A stretch of DNA of 64,000 nt from Varanus komodoensis. Taxonomy: Eukaryota > Chordata > Lepidosauria > Squamata > Varanidae. This document shows positions 23,639 through 35,211 of this stretch, piece by piece (the stretch's first letter is position 1; every line of letters begins with the position of its first letter). The stretch covers positions 7,025,344 to 7,089,343 of the forward strand of contig NW_025335468.1 of the NCBI RefSeq assembly GCF_004798865.1. The letters are read 5' to 3'. The translations under genes and the position numbers were made by a program. Below the pieces are notes generated by a model that did no database searches, was not told where the DNA came from, and was given only the letters and a program-made list of their open reading frames with translations.

Positions 23639-25765
23639 CCGATTATACTGGTATGGCAACAGGGCAAGGAGGCCAATGCAGAGAATTGTCCTCTCCCCAT
23701 AGTCAATAACTGTAAACTGTCAATTAATAATTAAAAATAACATTCCCACCTTCTCCTACTTAGAAACAAGCAAACTTTGGCCTTCAAAAGAGAAAACCTC
23801 TCTAAAATGAGAGAAATAATGAAAAGAAACTTGAAAGGCTTAATTCAGAATTAAGAGGCTTGAATCTATTCAAAATACTTAGAGATTACTTAAAAACATA
23901 ATAATAGGAGCTCAGAAATAATGCATTCCAACGCTAGGAAAGGTAGCACAACGTCTAAGAGGTCAGCAACATGAGCAGTGTCAAGAAAGCTATTAGAGAA
24001 CAGAATGCTTCCTTCAGAAAATGGAGGTCTTGCCCAAATGAGGAAAACAAAAGGGAGTACAAGCCTGCAAAAGGGAGATGCAAGCAATGATAAGAGAATC
24101 AAAAAAGGATTTTGAGGAGTATATCACTACTAAGATATCAAAGCCAACAGCAAATAATTAAGTTTATTAGAGGTGGGAAACCAGCTAGTGAGGCAGTTGG
24201 ATCACTGGATGAGTTGAGTTTAAGAAGTACTAAAGATAAGGAGATTTGAGAGAAGCTGAATGATTTTTTTCATTTTTCTTCATAGCAAGGATACAGGACA
24301 GATTTGTGTTCCTGAACTAATGTATTCAGGAAGGGAGTCTAAGACACTAAGCCATGTAGCGGTGACTAAAAAAAATTGACAAACTGAAACTGAACAAATT
24401 ACTGGGCCCAGGTGATATTTATCTGTAATTTTTAAATAGAACTCAAATAAAAAATTACTGTCCTTCCAAAAATATGTAACATGTCCCTAAGATTAGCCTC
24501 TGTACCTGAGTAGTGAGGAATGGCTAATGTAAAACCAATTTTTAAGAAGGGATCCAAGGGATCCCCAAAAAACTACAAATTGGTTAGCTTCATATCTGCT
24601 CCAGGAAATTCATGGAAAACTTTATTAAACATATAATTATTAAGTACATGGAACAACCCCTGCTGCAAAAGAATAAACATGACTGTCAGCAAGGTAAATC
24701 TGTCTCTTTAACATTTGGAGAGTATCAATAAATAGGTAGACAGGGGTGATCTTGTAAACATTGTTTACTTGGACTTGAAAAAAAGCTACTGATCTCACCA
24801 AAGTCCCCCACCAAAGATTCTTGAGCTAATTTAGCAGTAATGGAATAAGAGCAGAGGTCCTTTTATGGATCAGGAACTGGCTAAAGGAAAGAATACTGAG
24901 AACAAGAATAAATTGTATTTTCTCACAAAGAGGGGATGTAAATAATGGGGTCCCACAGGAATCTATATTGGGACCAGTGCTTTTCAATTTATTCATAAAT
25001 GATCCTGAAATCTGAGAGAGCAGTGAAATGGCCAAGTTTGCTGATGTCACCAAAATATTTAGGGTGGTAAAAACCAATAGGATTGTGAAAAGTTGGAAGA
25101 ATGGGCATCAAAATGCCAATATCATACGTAAAGTAATGTGCATTGAGACAAAATTCTTAAAGTCAGGTATAACCTGATGGGATCTGAATTGGCAATGACT
25201 GACCTAGAAAGGGATCTTGGCGTTGTGATGAACGGCTTGTTGCAAATGTCAGCTCAGTGCTGTGAAAAAGCATTCCATCTTAGGCATGAAAAGGAATGGA
25301 ATCAGAATAAAACTGCCAGCATCCGTAGCGCTTATACAAATCCATGGCTTGACTTTACCTAGAATCCTGCGTACTGTTCTGTATGACACAGAACATATTG
25401 TAGGATATTGTAGATTTGGGAATAGTGTGGAAAAGGGCAACTAAAATGATCAAGTGGTTGGACCAACTCATTGCACATGATGGTTACAGCAGCTGAGATT
25501 GTTTAGCTTAGACACAAGATGAGAAAGGGGAGACTGGACTGAGCTCTACAAATTATTGAAGGAATAGAGAAAGTGGAAAGGGAGATATTTTTTACGTCTT
25601 CCATAATAGTAGAAACCGGTGTTGCCATCCCATGAATCTGATCGGTGAGAGATTCAGGACAGTATTTTTTAGAAGAGTACATAGTTAAACTGTGGGAACC
25701 ACTGCCACGTGAAATAGTGATGGTCACCAATTTGGACAGCCTTAACCATGTCCACAGTAATTAGT

Positions 25766-26820
25766 GATTTCAGTAACTTGTATACATTTGCATTGTGAAA
25801 AATATATTTAATTCCTATACAATCAGGTGGCGTCTTTATGAATGGAGTTTCTCTCTAGGAGTATCTGATTACTTTGATTCAATGTTTTTATTTGTCTTCC
25901 ATTTGCCTTCTAAGTGTCACCAAAGATTTTTTTTTAAACAGAAGTCCTGCAAATAATCCCAATCACCTTGTCTCCATGCCTGATGATAAAAAGACACTTA
26001 TTTGCCCCTCCTAAACAGTTCTTTTCAACTTGTACATCTCTTCCATTTCCAAATCAATATACTATAGAGGAGAACCTACTTGAGTTGTGGAAAAGCAATA
26101 GAAAAACATTTTAATAACTTGGTTATTTGTTCCACCTATGTGAATGGAAGCAAAAGCATATTTGGAATATACCATAGAAATCAGATGGATTGCTTATGGC
26201 AGGTATGTTTGTGCAATATTGTATCTTGATCTTTGTAAGGTTATATAAATGGTAGGAAATTGAGGCAGACACCCATTTTCTTTCCAGAATGCATTTATCT
26301 GTCTCTGACATTTTGTTTGCTTTGTCAAAAACACAATTCAGTCTTAAACATCACACACTCAAATACATATCTCTGCCTTGCTGAATGGGGGGGGTGAGCC
26401 ATTAGTAAAGTATCTTCAATTTCTATCAAACATGTGTCAAACAACTCAGTCCCCATTCAGCTCAGCTCTCAGTAGGGCATCACTGAAAACTGACTGTATG
26501 TGACTATTTTTCAAGTGACCGTGAGAACATTTGAATCCATTTCATAAGTGGGTTTTTCTGATTGTGCGGAAACTACTTGGGTTAGTGTTTCGTCTCCCTG
26601 GAGGCCATTGTCACTGGTGTAGGTACTTTTTTTAATCAATGCTTCATTTTTTCAACTTGAAAAATACAGCCTAAAATATGTTGACCCCTGCCCCTGTTCC
26701 CAAGAACTACCACTAGTCTTATCTAAACACCATTTTCCCCTTGAGATTTCTTTGGTTGTTTCCCAAAATGGAGCTTTAAAAGTTTGAATTTTATTCTTAA
26801 ATGAAATTTGGTGACAAATA
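25766..26820. other. unannotated stretch
   Basis: About 1 kb in which nothing is recognised. Confidence 0.45.
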
Positions 26821-26827
26821 TGAAAGT

Positions 26828-26950
26828 ACTACGGGTAGTAACAATAACAGTGTATGTAGTATACTCTAGGTAGTAATATTGTGTAGTAACAACCTATGTG
26901 GTAAATGTTTTAGGTCATAATAACAACACTCTAGGTAGGATCATAATGCT
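26828..26950. repeat. degenerate tandem repeat around GGTAGTAATAACA
   Basis: The words GGTAGTAACAATAACA, CTAGGTAGTAATATTG, TAGTAACAACCTATG, AGGTCATAATAACAACACTC and TAGGTAGGATCATAAT recur at roughly 20-45 base spacing. CTCTAGGTAG occurs twice. It looks like an old minisatellite. Confidence 0.6.
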
Positions 26951-27102
26951 GGAAGTGAACTGAAGAACGTCTAATGTGATTCAATTAAATTCTGTTCTCT
27001 GGGGAAATCTTTTATGCCACATGGCATATTAATTCACGCCCTCTAAATTACAGAATGGTATGTGTATACAAGCAGTGAACAAAAATAAAGAACTTTTACT
27101 GC

Positions 27103-27110
27103 ATCAGAAG
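27103..27110. repeat. target-site duplication of hAT MITE, left
   Basis: ATCAGAAG, matching ATCAGACG at 27382-27389 in 7 of 8 bases. Confidence 0.75.
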
Positions 27111-27381
27111 CAGTGCTTTCTTTGTAAAAAAAAAAAAAAAAAGGTGTAGGAACTCACATCCCACCAGCAGTAAGCACACACACCAATCCCAAGCCGAGCA
27201 GCCCAAGCAGCTACGTTTCACTATCAGATAGTGCCTGCAGGCTGCTATTGTGTCTGCTGTCTGCTATGTTAATAATGTTTGCTGCTGATCTGCTACTCCG
27301 TTCAAAATCACTTCGTAAAAGCCATTGAAAAAAAGGTGCCGGAACGCTGTTCTGGTGCGTTCTATGACAAAAAAAGCCCTG
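27111..27381. mobile_element. hAT-type MITE with 8-bp target duplication
   Basis: The left end is CAGTGCTTTCTTTGTAAAAA followed by GGTGTAGGAACTCAC. The right end, read as complement, is CAGGGCTTTTTTTGTCATAG followed by GTTCCGGCACC. Both ends therefore carry CAG-G-CTTT...GGTG/GGCACC and the inverted AAAGGTGCCGGAAC signature. The 8-bp flanking duplication and the CAG...CTG termini fit hAT superfamily transposition (established). At 271 bp it cannot encode a transposase. The A17 run near 27127 may be a polymerase-slippage expansion. Confidence 0.82.
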
Positions 27382-27389
27382 ATCAGACG
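27382..27389. repeat. target-site duplication of hAT MITE, right
   Basis: ATCAGACG, paired with 27103-27110. Confidence 0.75.
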
Positions 27390-28142
27390 TATCTGCATTC
27401 AAGAATTATGAACCATATTCTCCACTAAAATGTAATAGACATGGACCTACTGAATAGCTAATTTCTTTCAAAAGTGAAAGTAGTATTCTAGATCACCTGT
27501 TTTTCCTTTGAGAATGTTTTTGAATTGAGAAGATAAGTTTGAGTTAAAGTGAAAGCCTACAGTTCTGTTCTACCAAAGACATGAAAAAAGTGATTAGAAA
27601 AGAAACCAGTGCCAGTTAGATTTAAACCAAAAATCTAACAAACTAGATTTTGAATGCTAGGAGTCATGACCTACTGTTTACACACTGAGTCTTGGTTTTC
27701 TGTTCAGGTTAATTAGCTCAAAAATAGGCACTTAGTTACTTAATCAGTTAGAATTTGCCTACCCACAAGAGCATGAACAGGAGTTGTAACATACATACAT
27801 ATATAGATATATATAGTTTCTAAAGAATTAGAATTATACAGTGCATAGTTGGACAATGCTGAGGTTCAAAAATGTACATTGAATATCTGGAATTTCCTTA
27901 AGTAAAGTAAAAAGAGAACATACAGAATTTACAAAATAAATGCTTCTGTAAGTAGCTTCTATGTCTAAAATAGTCATTTATGAAAAAAAAGTGTATTTTT
28001 TTTTGAGAAAATCAAATGATTTTTCAAAGCACAGTGTTCTCAAACTCTTTGAATAGATGCATTCCTCCTAGGATGATGTGAGCACCACCCCCACCCCACT
28101 GTAGCAGCCAAAACTACGCCACATGCAGCCTTTCATATGGAA
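27390..28142. other. unannotated AT-rich stretch
   Basis: Nothing recognised. Confidence 0.45.
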
Positions 28143-28240
28143 CAGTCTTCCCCCTAAATGCGTTGGACCAGCCATTTTCTGGCCAGCACCCCGGGAGTTC
28201 TAGTCTAGCATATCTGGAAAGCACTCGGTTGGGGAATGAT
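28143..28240. mobile_element. old hAT-type MITE, internally shortened
   Basis: CAGTCTTCCCCCTAAATGCG at the left, then GGACCAGCCATTTTCTGGCC, GGGAGTTCTAGTCTAGCATA, TCTGGAAAGCACTCGGTTGG and GGGAATGAT. The inverted pair CAGTCTTCCCC / GGGGAATGATCTTTG and the inner TCTGGAAAGCAC match the widespread squamate MITE core (see 60816-60940). Confidence 0.6.
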
Positions 28241-30443
28241 CTTTGCTGTATCCCACATACCATATTGCAAGTGTGCGTATTGTTCTTTTCTCATGGCAAG
28301 TAACTGGCACTTATCTTCACTTAACATATAGACTGCCCCCCTGCCCCCACCAGTTAATTTGCCTCTGGCTGCTAAGGGAGATAGAAATAAGCGGATACAC
28401 GTATACCTGATTATGAAAACAAATGGAGCACTGACACCACTGACCTAAAAGGATAACATGGAGAGGGATGTCATCAAGGGCATTACAGTGGGTAATTAAG
28501 TTATGCCGTTAATGAACAATCATTCACCTCTGTTTCTCCTAGTTTAATGCATTCATAGTAATTGACTGATAGGTAATAAACCCTGATAGAATGGTAAATA
28601 GGTCCCTGCTAAGGAGCTTATGAATTAAAATTTAACATAGTTTTAGAAGCATTGTATTTTCTGTTCACTAGTAAGCTGTAGTTGCTCTGCCATAACTGCA
28701 TAATACTAAGTAATAATCAGTGTTTTCTTCTACTATAGTTTTACTGTAGGCCTATTAGATATATAATGGATAGGAAAGTAGCTGCTGAAGGAAATTGTTC
28801 ATTTCCTAGTTTTCCTCCTTCACAATAACAGACGCCATCAGCAACCTTTGCAGTTGGAATGCTGAAAATGTGAGCAATAACAATTGCCAAAACTGTGTAA
28901 CTGTGAATTCCAAACCTCACTGTAGGATTGGATAGATAGCCACAAAACCATTTCCAATGTCACCTTTTTTCTTATTGCATACATGGAAACTGTATCCTCA
29001 AATAGTAATTAAAAAATTACTTTCCACCTCTCTGTGATGAGGTTGGTGATTAAGAATTCAGTAGCCACTGTGGGAGGCTTTAACTGGGATAGAGAGATTT
29101 GTGTATGTCTCCATGTATCCAAGCATATCCTGAGGTATTTCCAAATTTTCACTTCCAGCTACAGCCACTTCTGTTGCAGTGCTGCATCCAAGGGTTTCCT
29201 GGCTTTATGACACATTAGGGCCTTCAACAGGAAGAAATGTCTGATAAGTCCCCTTTCCTTGGCCAGGTGTACTCATACCTGGCAGAAAGGAGGGTGCCAC
29301 AATCTATGGAAAGGCTGCGTAGCTGGATAAAATATTGAAAGAAATCCCATTATATGATTCCAGGAGCTGGATGACTGAAAAAAATTGCCTGCAAAGTGCT
29401 AAATCCTAAGCAAGCAGTATTATAGAAGATGCTAGTTTGAGTAGATTTTGCTGTGAATAGTCTGAATTCAGCAATCAAGTTAATAAATTTGCAATAAGAG
29501 AAGAAAGTCAGTGACAGCAGTGCATTTCTTTCAAAATATAACTGCAACTAGGCAAGACTAGCAAGCAATTGAATTTTTGTCTTTAGAAAGTGTACAATTT
29601 CTTTAGTCAAAGAACCTTTAAATGAGCTCCATATATGATTGCATAAAGCTTTCCTTCCACTCTTTTTGTCCATTCCCCAGACACCTTATTGAAGATGAAA
29701 GGTGATTGGCAGTCTGGTGCAGCAAGGCAGGATTCAGCAATTCATCTTCATTTTCATGGCACTCTGTATGTTTGATTGCCTAAAGTCCCCAGGATAGCTC
29801 AGGGATACAAAATGCAATATTGGGGCTGCTTCTGCAGTTCTCAGAAGGGAGCAAGAGAGAAAGAAACAGGGGAATCGGGTGGAAAAACTGATGTCTTACA
29901 TACTTTGGGGAAAGATGCAAAAATAGGTAGAAAGAAGATGGAATTTGCTTCATGGTTGTTATATGTATATCCTGGAGAAAATCACTCTCGCTTTTCAGGT
30001 ACACATTTACATTAACTGAACCATTTTTGCCATGCTCCTGCCATTAGAAAATTATTACAGCTTTGCATTGCTTTTTCTATCATGAATGGCACTTTCCTAG
30101 TTTGAGTGATGACAATGCAGTTTGCTTTAGTCCAAGGAGCCAATGCCAGTTCTTAAATGATTTTTCCTAGATATGTCAGTTGTACATGCAATTGATATAC
30201 TGAGCATGGATTCTGCATGATTAAGAGAGGTGCCTTTCTTCACCACACCACCCCCTGTACTCAAATGCACAAAGTAACCGAAGGTGCGGCAAGCAATAAG
30301 TTGATCTTATGTGGACGAACAATGCTTACAGATGATAATGATGCTATGCAGTTTGATCTCATCTGAATCACATTTATTCTATTGATAATCTGATTACTGC
30401 TCTTTCATATTAAAACAATCTAAGTTGAGCTTCTCTTTTTCAG
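28241..30443. other. unannotated stretch, possibly with conserved non-coding DNA
   Basis: No gene or repeat recognised. Around 28450-28640 the sequence is AT-rich with several homeodomain-like TAATTA/TTAATG words (for example GGGTAATTAAGTTATGCCGT), a composition seen in conserved vertebrate enhancers, but conservation cannot be judged from one genome. Confidence 0.35.
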
Positions 30444-30535
30444 GACCGTCTTGCCAAGGATTTGCATGCTCTCGTGGCTTTTGCATCCTTTGCCAGTGAC
30501 AGTTCACATACAGCAGTCTGTGATTTGCTTTTCAG
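30444..30535 (+). other. candidate internal exon of an unidentified gene
   Basis: A pyrimidine tract and acceptor (GAGCTTCTCTTTTTCAG) ends at 30443, and a plausible donor (TTCAG/GTGGTA) starts at 30536. The 92-base segment is open in two frames. One of them reads DRLAKDLHALVAFASFASDS and onward without a stop. I do not recognise the peptide. The length is not a multiple of 3 and its phase does not join to the other candidate exon at 39056-39114. It may be chance. Confidence 0.25.
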
Positions 30536-30896
30536 GTGGTACAAGTGAGCTAACTCCTGAGTGCATGTATGGGTCTTTCTTGCACAGTCCTTAAGATCTT
30601 ATTCACACTTTGTTTTATATCTGATCACGTACTTTTCAATGTTTAATGCCACTCTTTTATATAGATCAAAGCCAAAGTTAACCACTGTGGGCTGTCCTGA
30701 AGAGATTGCGTCAGCAACAGCTTGCCTTGAACTCAGGCCTTTGGTCATAGAACAGGCTTTACTTGGAAACCAATGCAGTGTTCACAGAAGACTGCGTTGT
30801 CCAAGGAGGCTGTTCAGTAAGCCAAAGGCAGACCAACAAAACAGCACTAATGGGCCAGTTTGTAAATAGCTGGAAATGCACTAGCTATAGCTGCAA

Positions 30897-30975
30897 TGGG
30901 CTGTATCCAGTGTAGCTCTATATAGAGCATACCCACTGAAATGAATGGAGTTAGACTGAGTCTAGTAAGTATTCT
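30897..30975. repeat. palindromic MITE-like dispersed repeat, diverged copy
   Basis: GGGCTGTATCCAGTGTAGC, CCCACTGAAATGAATGGAGT and CTAGTAAGTATTC follow the order of the copies at 7549 and 14328, with heavy divergence. Confidence 0.5.
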
Positions 30976-31355
30976 CCCTTTTGGCCTTGTTCCCTGAGTT
31001 TTGTCTACACAGCTGTTTTAGACCATCTAGATAAAGCACCAGGGAAGGGGAGGGAAGGAGGCTGGGATGCTGATACATAGGTCCTCAACCTCAGGCTGCT
31101 TCCCTTCCTACTTCCTGGCATGGCCCCCTTTCTATACTTCAAGGTACATTTGTGACCTGGAACATGGTTCTCTCCACACTGGCTGAAGGGGGAGGTGGGG
31201 GGTGGGGCATAGACTTGAGTGTTCCAGCTCCAGAACTGTAGTATCTGAGAACTGAACTCTAAATAATCCTATATCCTCCAAACTGACAACATCAGGAGGT
31301 TTTAGGATTATGCCTTAGACTGTTACTATAGATTTAGTTAATGTGTATGTCAGGG
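30976..31355. other. unannotated stretch
   Basis: Nothing recognised. There is a G-rich patch at 31185-31210. Confidence 0.45.
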
Positions 31356-31980
31356 AAATGCAACAATGCAAGACGATTCATCTGGCTACAGTGATCCATA
31401 CTATAATCACCTCCTATTTAGAGAACTACAACTTGCTCTATGTGGGTGTATTGTGAAGAATGCCTGAAAACTCCAGCTAGTGCAACATTTCTGTTCTATG
31501 CTTTGTTTACTATAATACAGCAGACTTGCGTCAGCTGCCATTTTTTCCCTGACACAGTTCAGGGTGCTTGTCCTTCCTTATAAAACCCTATATGGTTTGG
31601 GGGCAGGAGATCAAGAAGATTGTCTTCTGCCACAGGAACTTGCCTATAGTTGGTTTCAAATCTGCTTCAGTAGTCCTTCTGTTTGTTCCATGACCAAGAG
31701 AGGCTATGTAAGTGAATACACAAGATTGTGCTTTCTCTGCATTGGCAAGATTGTGCTTTCTCTGCATAATCCTTATTATGGATCTCTGTTTCTAATGAGA
31801 ACAGATTGCACCCTTCTTTGTTTTGGGGTAGTCTGTTAAACATTTTGTTCTGCTTGTTTTTCTAATGCTTCAAATGTATTAGCTCTGCTTTCAAAACCAT
31901 CTCTTAGTTGTTCTGTGTGTGAAGTTCTGAAGTTTGGGGACTTTTCTGGGCTGAAAGTTTACTGAAGAATATTTTTATAG
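31356..31980 (+). mobile_element. L2-type LINE, 3' part of the reverse-transcriptase ORF
   Basis: The segment shows the C-terminal end of L2 ORF2: CTACAACTTGCTCTATGTGG (equivalent to the ALYVGL motif), CTCCAGCTAGTGCAACATT (LQLVQ), and 31564-31640 encoding VLPYKTLYGLGAGD, matching YKALHGLGPGDL-type L2 sequence. Stops interrupt the frames. A 25-bp tandem duplication sits at 31721-31767. It is cut off on the left and stops at the DIRS element on the right, so the 3' tail is not seen. Confidence 0.75.
31721..31767 (+). repeat. 25-bp tandem duplication within the L2
   Basis: CAAGATTGTGCTTTCTCTGC is repeated exactly at 31721 and 31746. The second unit is complete for 22 bases. Confidence 0.9.
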
Positions 31981-31990
31981 GTAAATAAAA

Positions 31991-32180
31991 GGCAGGTTGC
32001 TTACCTGCAACTGTCATTCTTCAAGTGCTCATCCGTGCATCCACAAATTGTGGGTGCTGCACCTGCACAGTGCCTGTTGCTGGGAAGATTTACCAGCATT
32101 AACAGTTTTTGGTGGGAACTCTGCCCCCCCCCCCATAGTATAAATGGTTGGAGTGCCTGCCCTTTCCCCAGTCAGTTGAA
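31991..32180 (+). repeat. DIRS left terminal inverted repeat with outer tip
   Basis: The outer tip is 31991-32034 and the arm shared with the right end is about 32035-32180. Anchors present in both arms (one as complement) are CAGTGCCTGTTGC, GGGAAGATTTAC, AGCATTAAC and AGTATAAATGGT. Confidence 0.88.
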
Positions 32181-32326
32181 GACCGTCCGTTCACCCCCAG
32201 GTGGAGCTGGCCAGTAACGAATGCAGCACATAAGGGAGAAAAAAATATATAAATATGTATAGTATAGGTAGTGGTATAGAATATCCCGTCGCTGACAGGA
32301 AGCGGGGCCTGTGGGCGGGTTGTGTG

Positions 32327-32418
32327 AATGCATAGATGACCACTCGAAGAATGACATTTACACGTAAGCGACCTGCCTTTCTTCATCGTGGTCTCTGCAT
32401 CACACATTATGGGTGATT
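32327..32418 (+). repeat. DIRS internal complementary region
   Basis: The left half (to about 32377) is the complement of the left outer tip (TCGAAGAATGACA, GTAAGCGACCTGCC). The right half, from about 32378, is the complement of the right outer tip (TTTCTTCATCGTGG, GCATCACACATTAT). The two tips are therefore joined head to tail here, as the family's circular-intermediate replication model predicts. Confidence 0.88.
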
Positions 32419-32870
32419 AACAAGCTTACCACACCCGGAGGCAGGACGGTGTCATCACTGGAGAATTGTGGAGAGGACGGTGTAGCCAAAGGAGCAGTCC
32501 TGTCTGGACTTGACGTCCAAGTGGTAGTGCTTCGTGAAAGTGCACGGAGTAGACCATGTGGCTGGTTTGAAGATATCTTGCAAAGGGATGCCCACACGGA
32601 GGGTAGAAGAAGCAACGACTCTCGTGGAGTGTCCTTTCGGAGTAATGGGTAAGTCCAGTTTTGAAAGGCGATAAGCCAGTTCAGTCGTCTCAATGATCCA
32701 TTTTGAAAGTCTTTGAGTACTGACAGGATCTCCCTTGTTGTGTTCCGAGTATTGATGAAAAGCCTTTTGGTTTTCCTGAATGACTCAGTTTGGGATTGAT
32801 AAAAGTCTAAACAGCACCGAACATCCAGGCTATGTAAGGAGTGCTCGATAGGTGTTGACGGAGTAGGGAA

Positions 32871-33780
32871 TTAAGCTGGTAGCACAATGTCCTGGTTAAG
32901 GTGAAATGGAGTTGCAACGTTGGGCAGGAAGGTTGGATCGGTATGCAGGACAACTTTCTCCTTGTAAAAGTTGAGGTATGGAGGGTCGACACGAATGGCA
33001 CACAATTCATTGGCTTTTCTAGCCAAGGTAATTGCTACTAAAAAAGCTGTTTGCCAAGAAAGAAGGCAGAGACCTGTTGTTGCTAATAGTTCAAATGGAG
33101 GCTTGGTGAGAGCCTGTAAGACCATGGAGAGGCTCCACGTGGGCACTACTGATCGGATCGGTGGTTGAAGGTTTTGTAGTCCGCATAGGAATGGACACAC
33201 CAGGTAATAGAAAATACAGACAAACCTCCAATGCATCCTCGATGATGCAAGATAGCTGCAATACACACCTTAATGGAGGAAGGTTTAAGACCTCCATGGT
33301 GTAATGAGAGTAGAAATTGTAAAATTTCTCAATGGTGGTAGATTGAGGTAGAAATTGATTAGCAGCAGCAAAGGAGGCGAAACACTTCCATTTGGTATTA
33401 TAAGAGCGGCATGTGGTCAGTCGTAGTGCAGGTTGAAGAATAAACTGTATATCAGGATGAAAGCTGGTTGGGTCTGAAAAAGATGTAGGCACTAATGTCA
33501 TTACAGAAGGCAGTATTGGATTGGAGAGCTCTGATGCTGTAGATACAGTTGTAGAAAAAGGATGCATCGATCCCGAAGGGGGTGTATGTATCAAATCCGA
33601 AGGAAGCGTCAGGATCGATGGAGAAGAAAGAGTCAATGAACGAGCTAGGCAGTGAGATTCAGAGAATGTAGGTTGGGATGTTGAATGGCACCGTGTTCCT
33701 GAGTTAGAAGAGGAAGGTAAAGAAATTTGTTGTGTGAAAGCTGGAGAAGAGTGGGGAACCACGACTGACAGGGGCACCAA
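32871..33780 (-). pseudogene. DIRS tyrosine recombinase fossil
   Basis: Two overlapping frames show the N-terminal core-binding part (TTCRSYNTKWKCFASFAA) and the start of the catalytic domain (TKPPFELLATTGLCLLSWQT, AFLVAITLARKANELCAI, with the conserved Arg expected in the LAR.ANEL segment). DIRS elements use this enzyme in place of the DDE integrase of LTR elements. The domain belongs to a broken element. Confidence 0.8.
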
Positions 33781-34704
33781 GGGGGAATGAGGTAAGCGTC
33801 ATCTTGTTGGATTTTGGCCATAGTCCGTGTTATTAGCAGTATTCATGGGAATGCATAGAAAAATTCTATGAACCATGAGTGCATCCCCGATCGAATTCAG
33901 GCCGATGCCCGCTCAGGAGCAGTATGTCCTGCAGACAGAGTTGTGAGTCACAAACAAGTCTATGTCTGGTGTTCCCCAAAGTTCAAACAGGTGTAGGCAG
34001 ACTTGTCGATCTAGCTCCCACTTGTGTGTTGTCGACATGTGTCTGCTGAGGGAATTGGCTTTCTCGTTGTTGGTGCCTGCAAGATGGACAGCTAATGGAG
34101 TAATCCTGTGGGCAATGCACCAGTTCCACATGCAAAGGGCGAGATGTGCCAATGGTACTGACTATGTACTGCCCTGTTTGTTTATGTAGAACACGGTCAC
34201 AACGTTGTCTGATGCTATCTGGACCGTGTGGTATTAAAGGATGGTCCAGAAGGAACGTAGCACTTTGAAGACCACCAGCAATTCCAGGTAGTTGATATGC
34301 CTGGCAGTCTCGTGTCCATGCCAGGTGCCTTGGGTCCAAAGAGACTCTCAGTGGGTACCCCATCTAGTCAGGGAAGCATTGGTATAAAGAGTCATGGTCG
34401 GTTCTGGTGCATGGAATGGAACTCTGCAGGAGACATTAGTATCTACAGTCCACCAAGACAAGGTCTGGAGGACCAAGTGTGGAGGTTGTAGTAGCTGGTT
34501 GGGTTTATTGCGGTCTGGGTGAAAACTGCGATTGAACCAGAGTTGCAAAGGCCTCATTTGCAGACTCGCATTCAGCACCACCGAAACCATGGATGCCATA
34601 TGACTGAGCACTTGTTGAATCAAATGTGCAGAGGCAGTCCTCTGGGCAGTAATCTGTTGAATAGAGGTGATCAGTCTTTCTTGTCGGTCCTGAGGAAGGA
34701 AGGC

Positions 34705-35211
34705 TCATGTGTGCAGAGAGTCCAGGCGTGCTCTGATGAAGTTGATGACCTGGGAGGGAATGAGACAGGATTTCTCGGTGTTAATACACAGTCCCAGTTG
34801 GTCAAGCAAAGTACAGGTGACATCAGTTGAGGTCAACAGGTCATTCCTAGACAAGAAGATGATGAGCCAATCATCTAGGTAAGGATAGACGTGGATACCC
34901 TGTAGTCTATGATGGACACACACTGGAGCCATGCACTTTGTAAAGACTCTTGGAATGGTGGCAAGCCCGAAAGGAAGAGCGTTATATTTGTAGGCATCAG
35001 TACTGACAGTGAACCGAAGGAGGCGTCTGTGAGCAGGATGGATGCTGATGTGAAAGTAAGCGTCTTTCAAGTCCAGCGATGCGAACCAATCCTCTTTCCT
35101 GAGCAATGGAAGTATATTTTGGAGCGTGGTCATTCTGATTTTTGTTTTAATATATTTATTGAGTCCACATAAGTCCAGAATAGGGCATAGACTGCCATCT
35201 TGTTTCAGCAC
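34705..35211 (-). pseudogene. DIRS reverse transcriptase fossil
   Basis: The stretch has the hallmark DIRS/gypsy-like reverse-transcriptase segments: LDLCGLNKYIK, TLQNILPLLRKEDWF, SLDLKDAYFHISIHPAHRR, LPFGLATIPRVFTKCMAPV, and GIHVYPYLDDWL with the catalytic DD pair. It is the best-preserved domain of the element and the main basis for the family call. Part of a broken element. Confidence 0.88.

Larger units (their letters stand above)
23150..25765 (+). mobile_element. long decayed CR1-clade LINE
   Basis: From about 23890 the order follows a CR1 ORF2: an AAGAGGTCAGCAACATGAGC / AGGAAAACAAAAGGGAGTAC stretch, GATCCAAGGGATCCCCAAAA, a reverse-transcriptase block at 24780-25060 encoding WIRNWLKE, GVPQESILGPVLFNLFIND and KFADVTK (active copies have FADDTK), a DLERDLGVVMN piece at 25205, and the 3' UTR at 25480-25765 (CCCATGAATCTGATCGG, GGTCACCAATTTGGACAGCC). 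Stops and frame changes are frequent and no frame exceeds about 80 codons. The part 23150-23890 is assigned to the 5' region only by continuity, and carries a duplicated 70-bp block (23154-23223 and 23569-23638). The 3' terminus is missing after about 25765. Confidence 0.75.

Noticed and set aside
30561-30869. 102-codon + frame after the candidate exon at 30444
   Set aside because: A possible acceptor lies near 30665, but there is no convincing donor and no recognised protein. Kept as non-coding.
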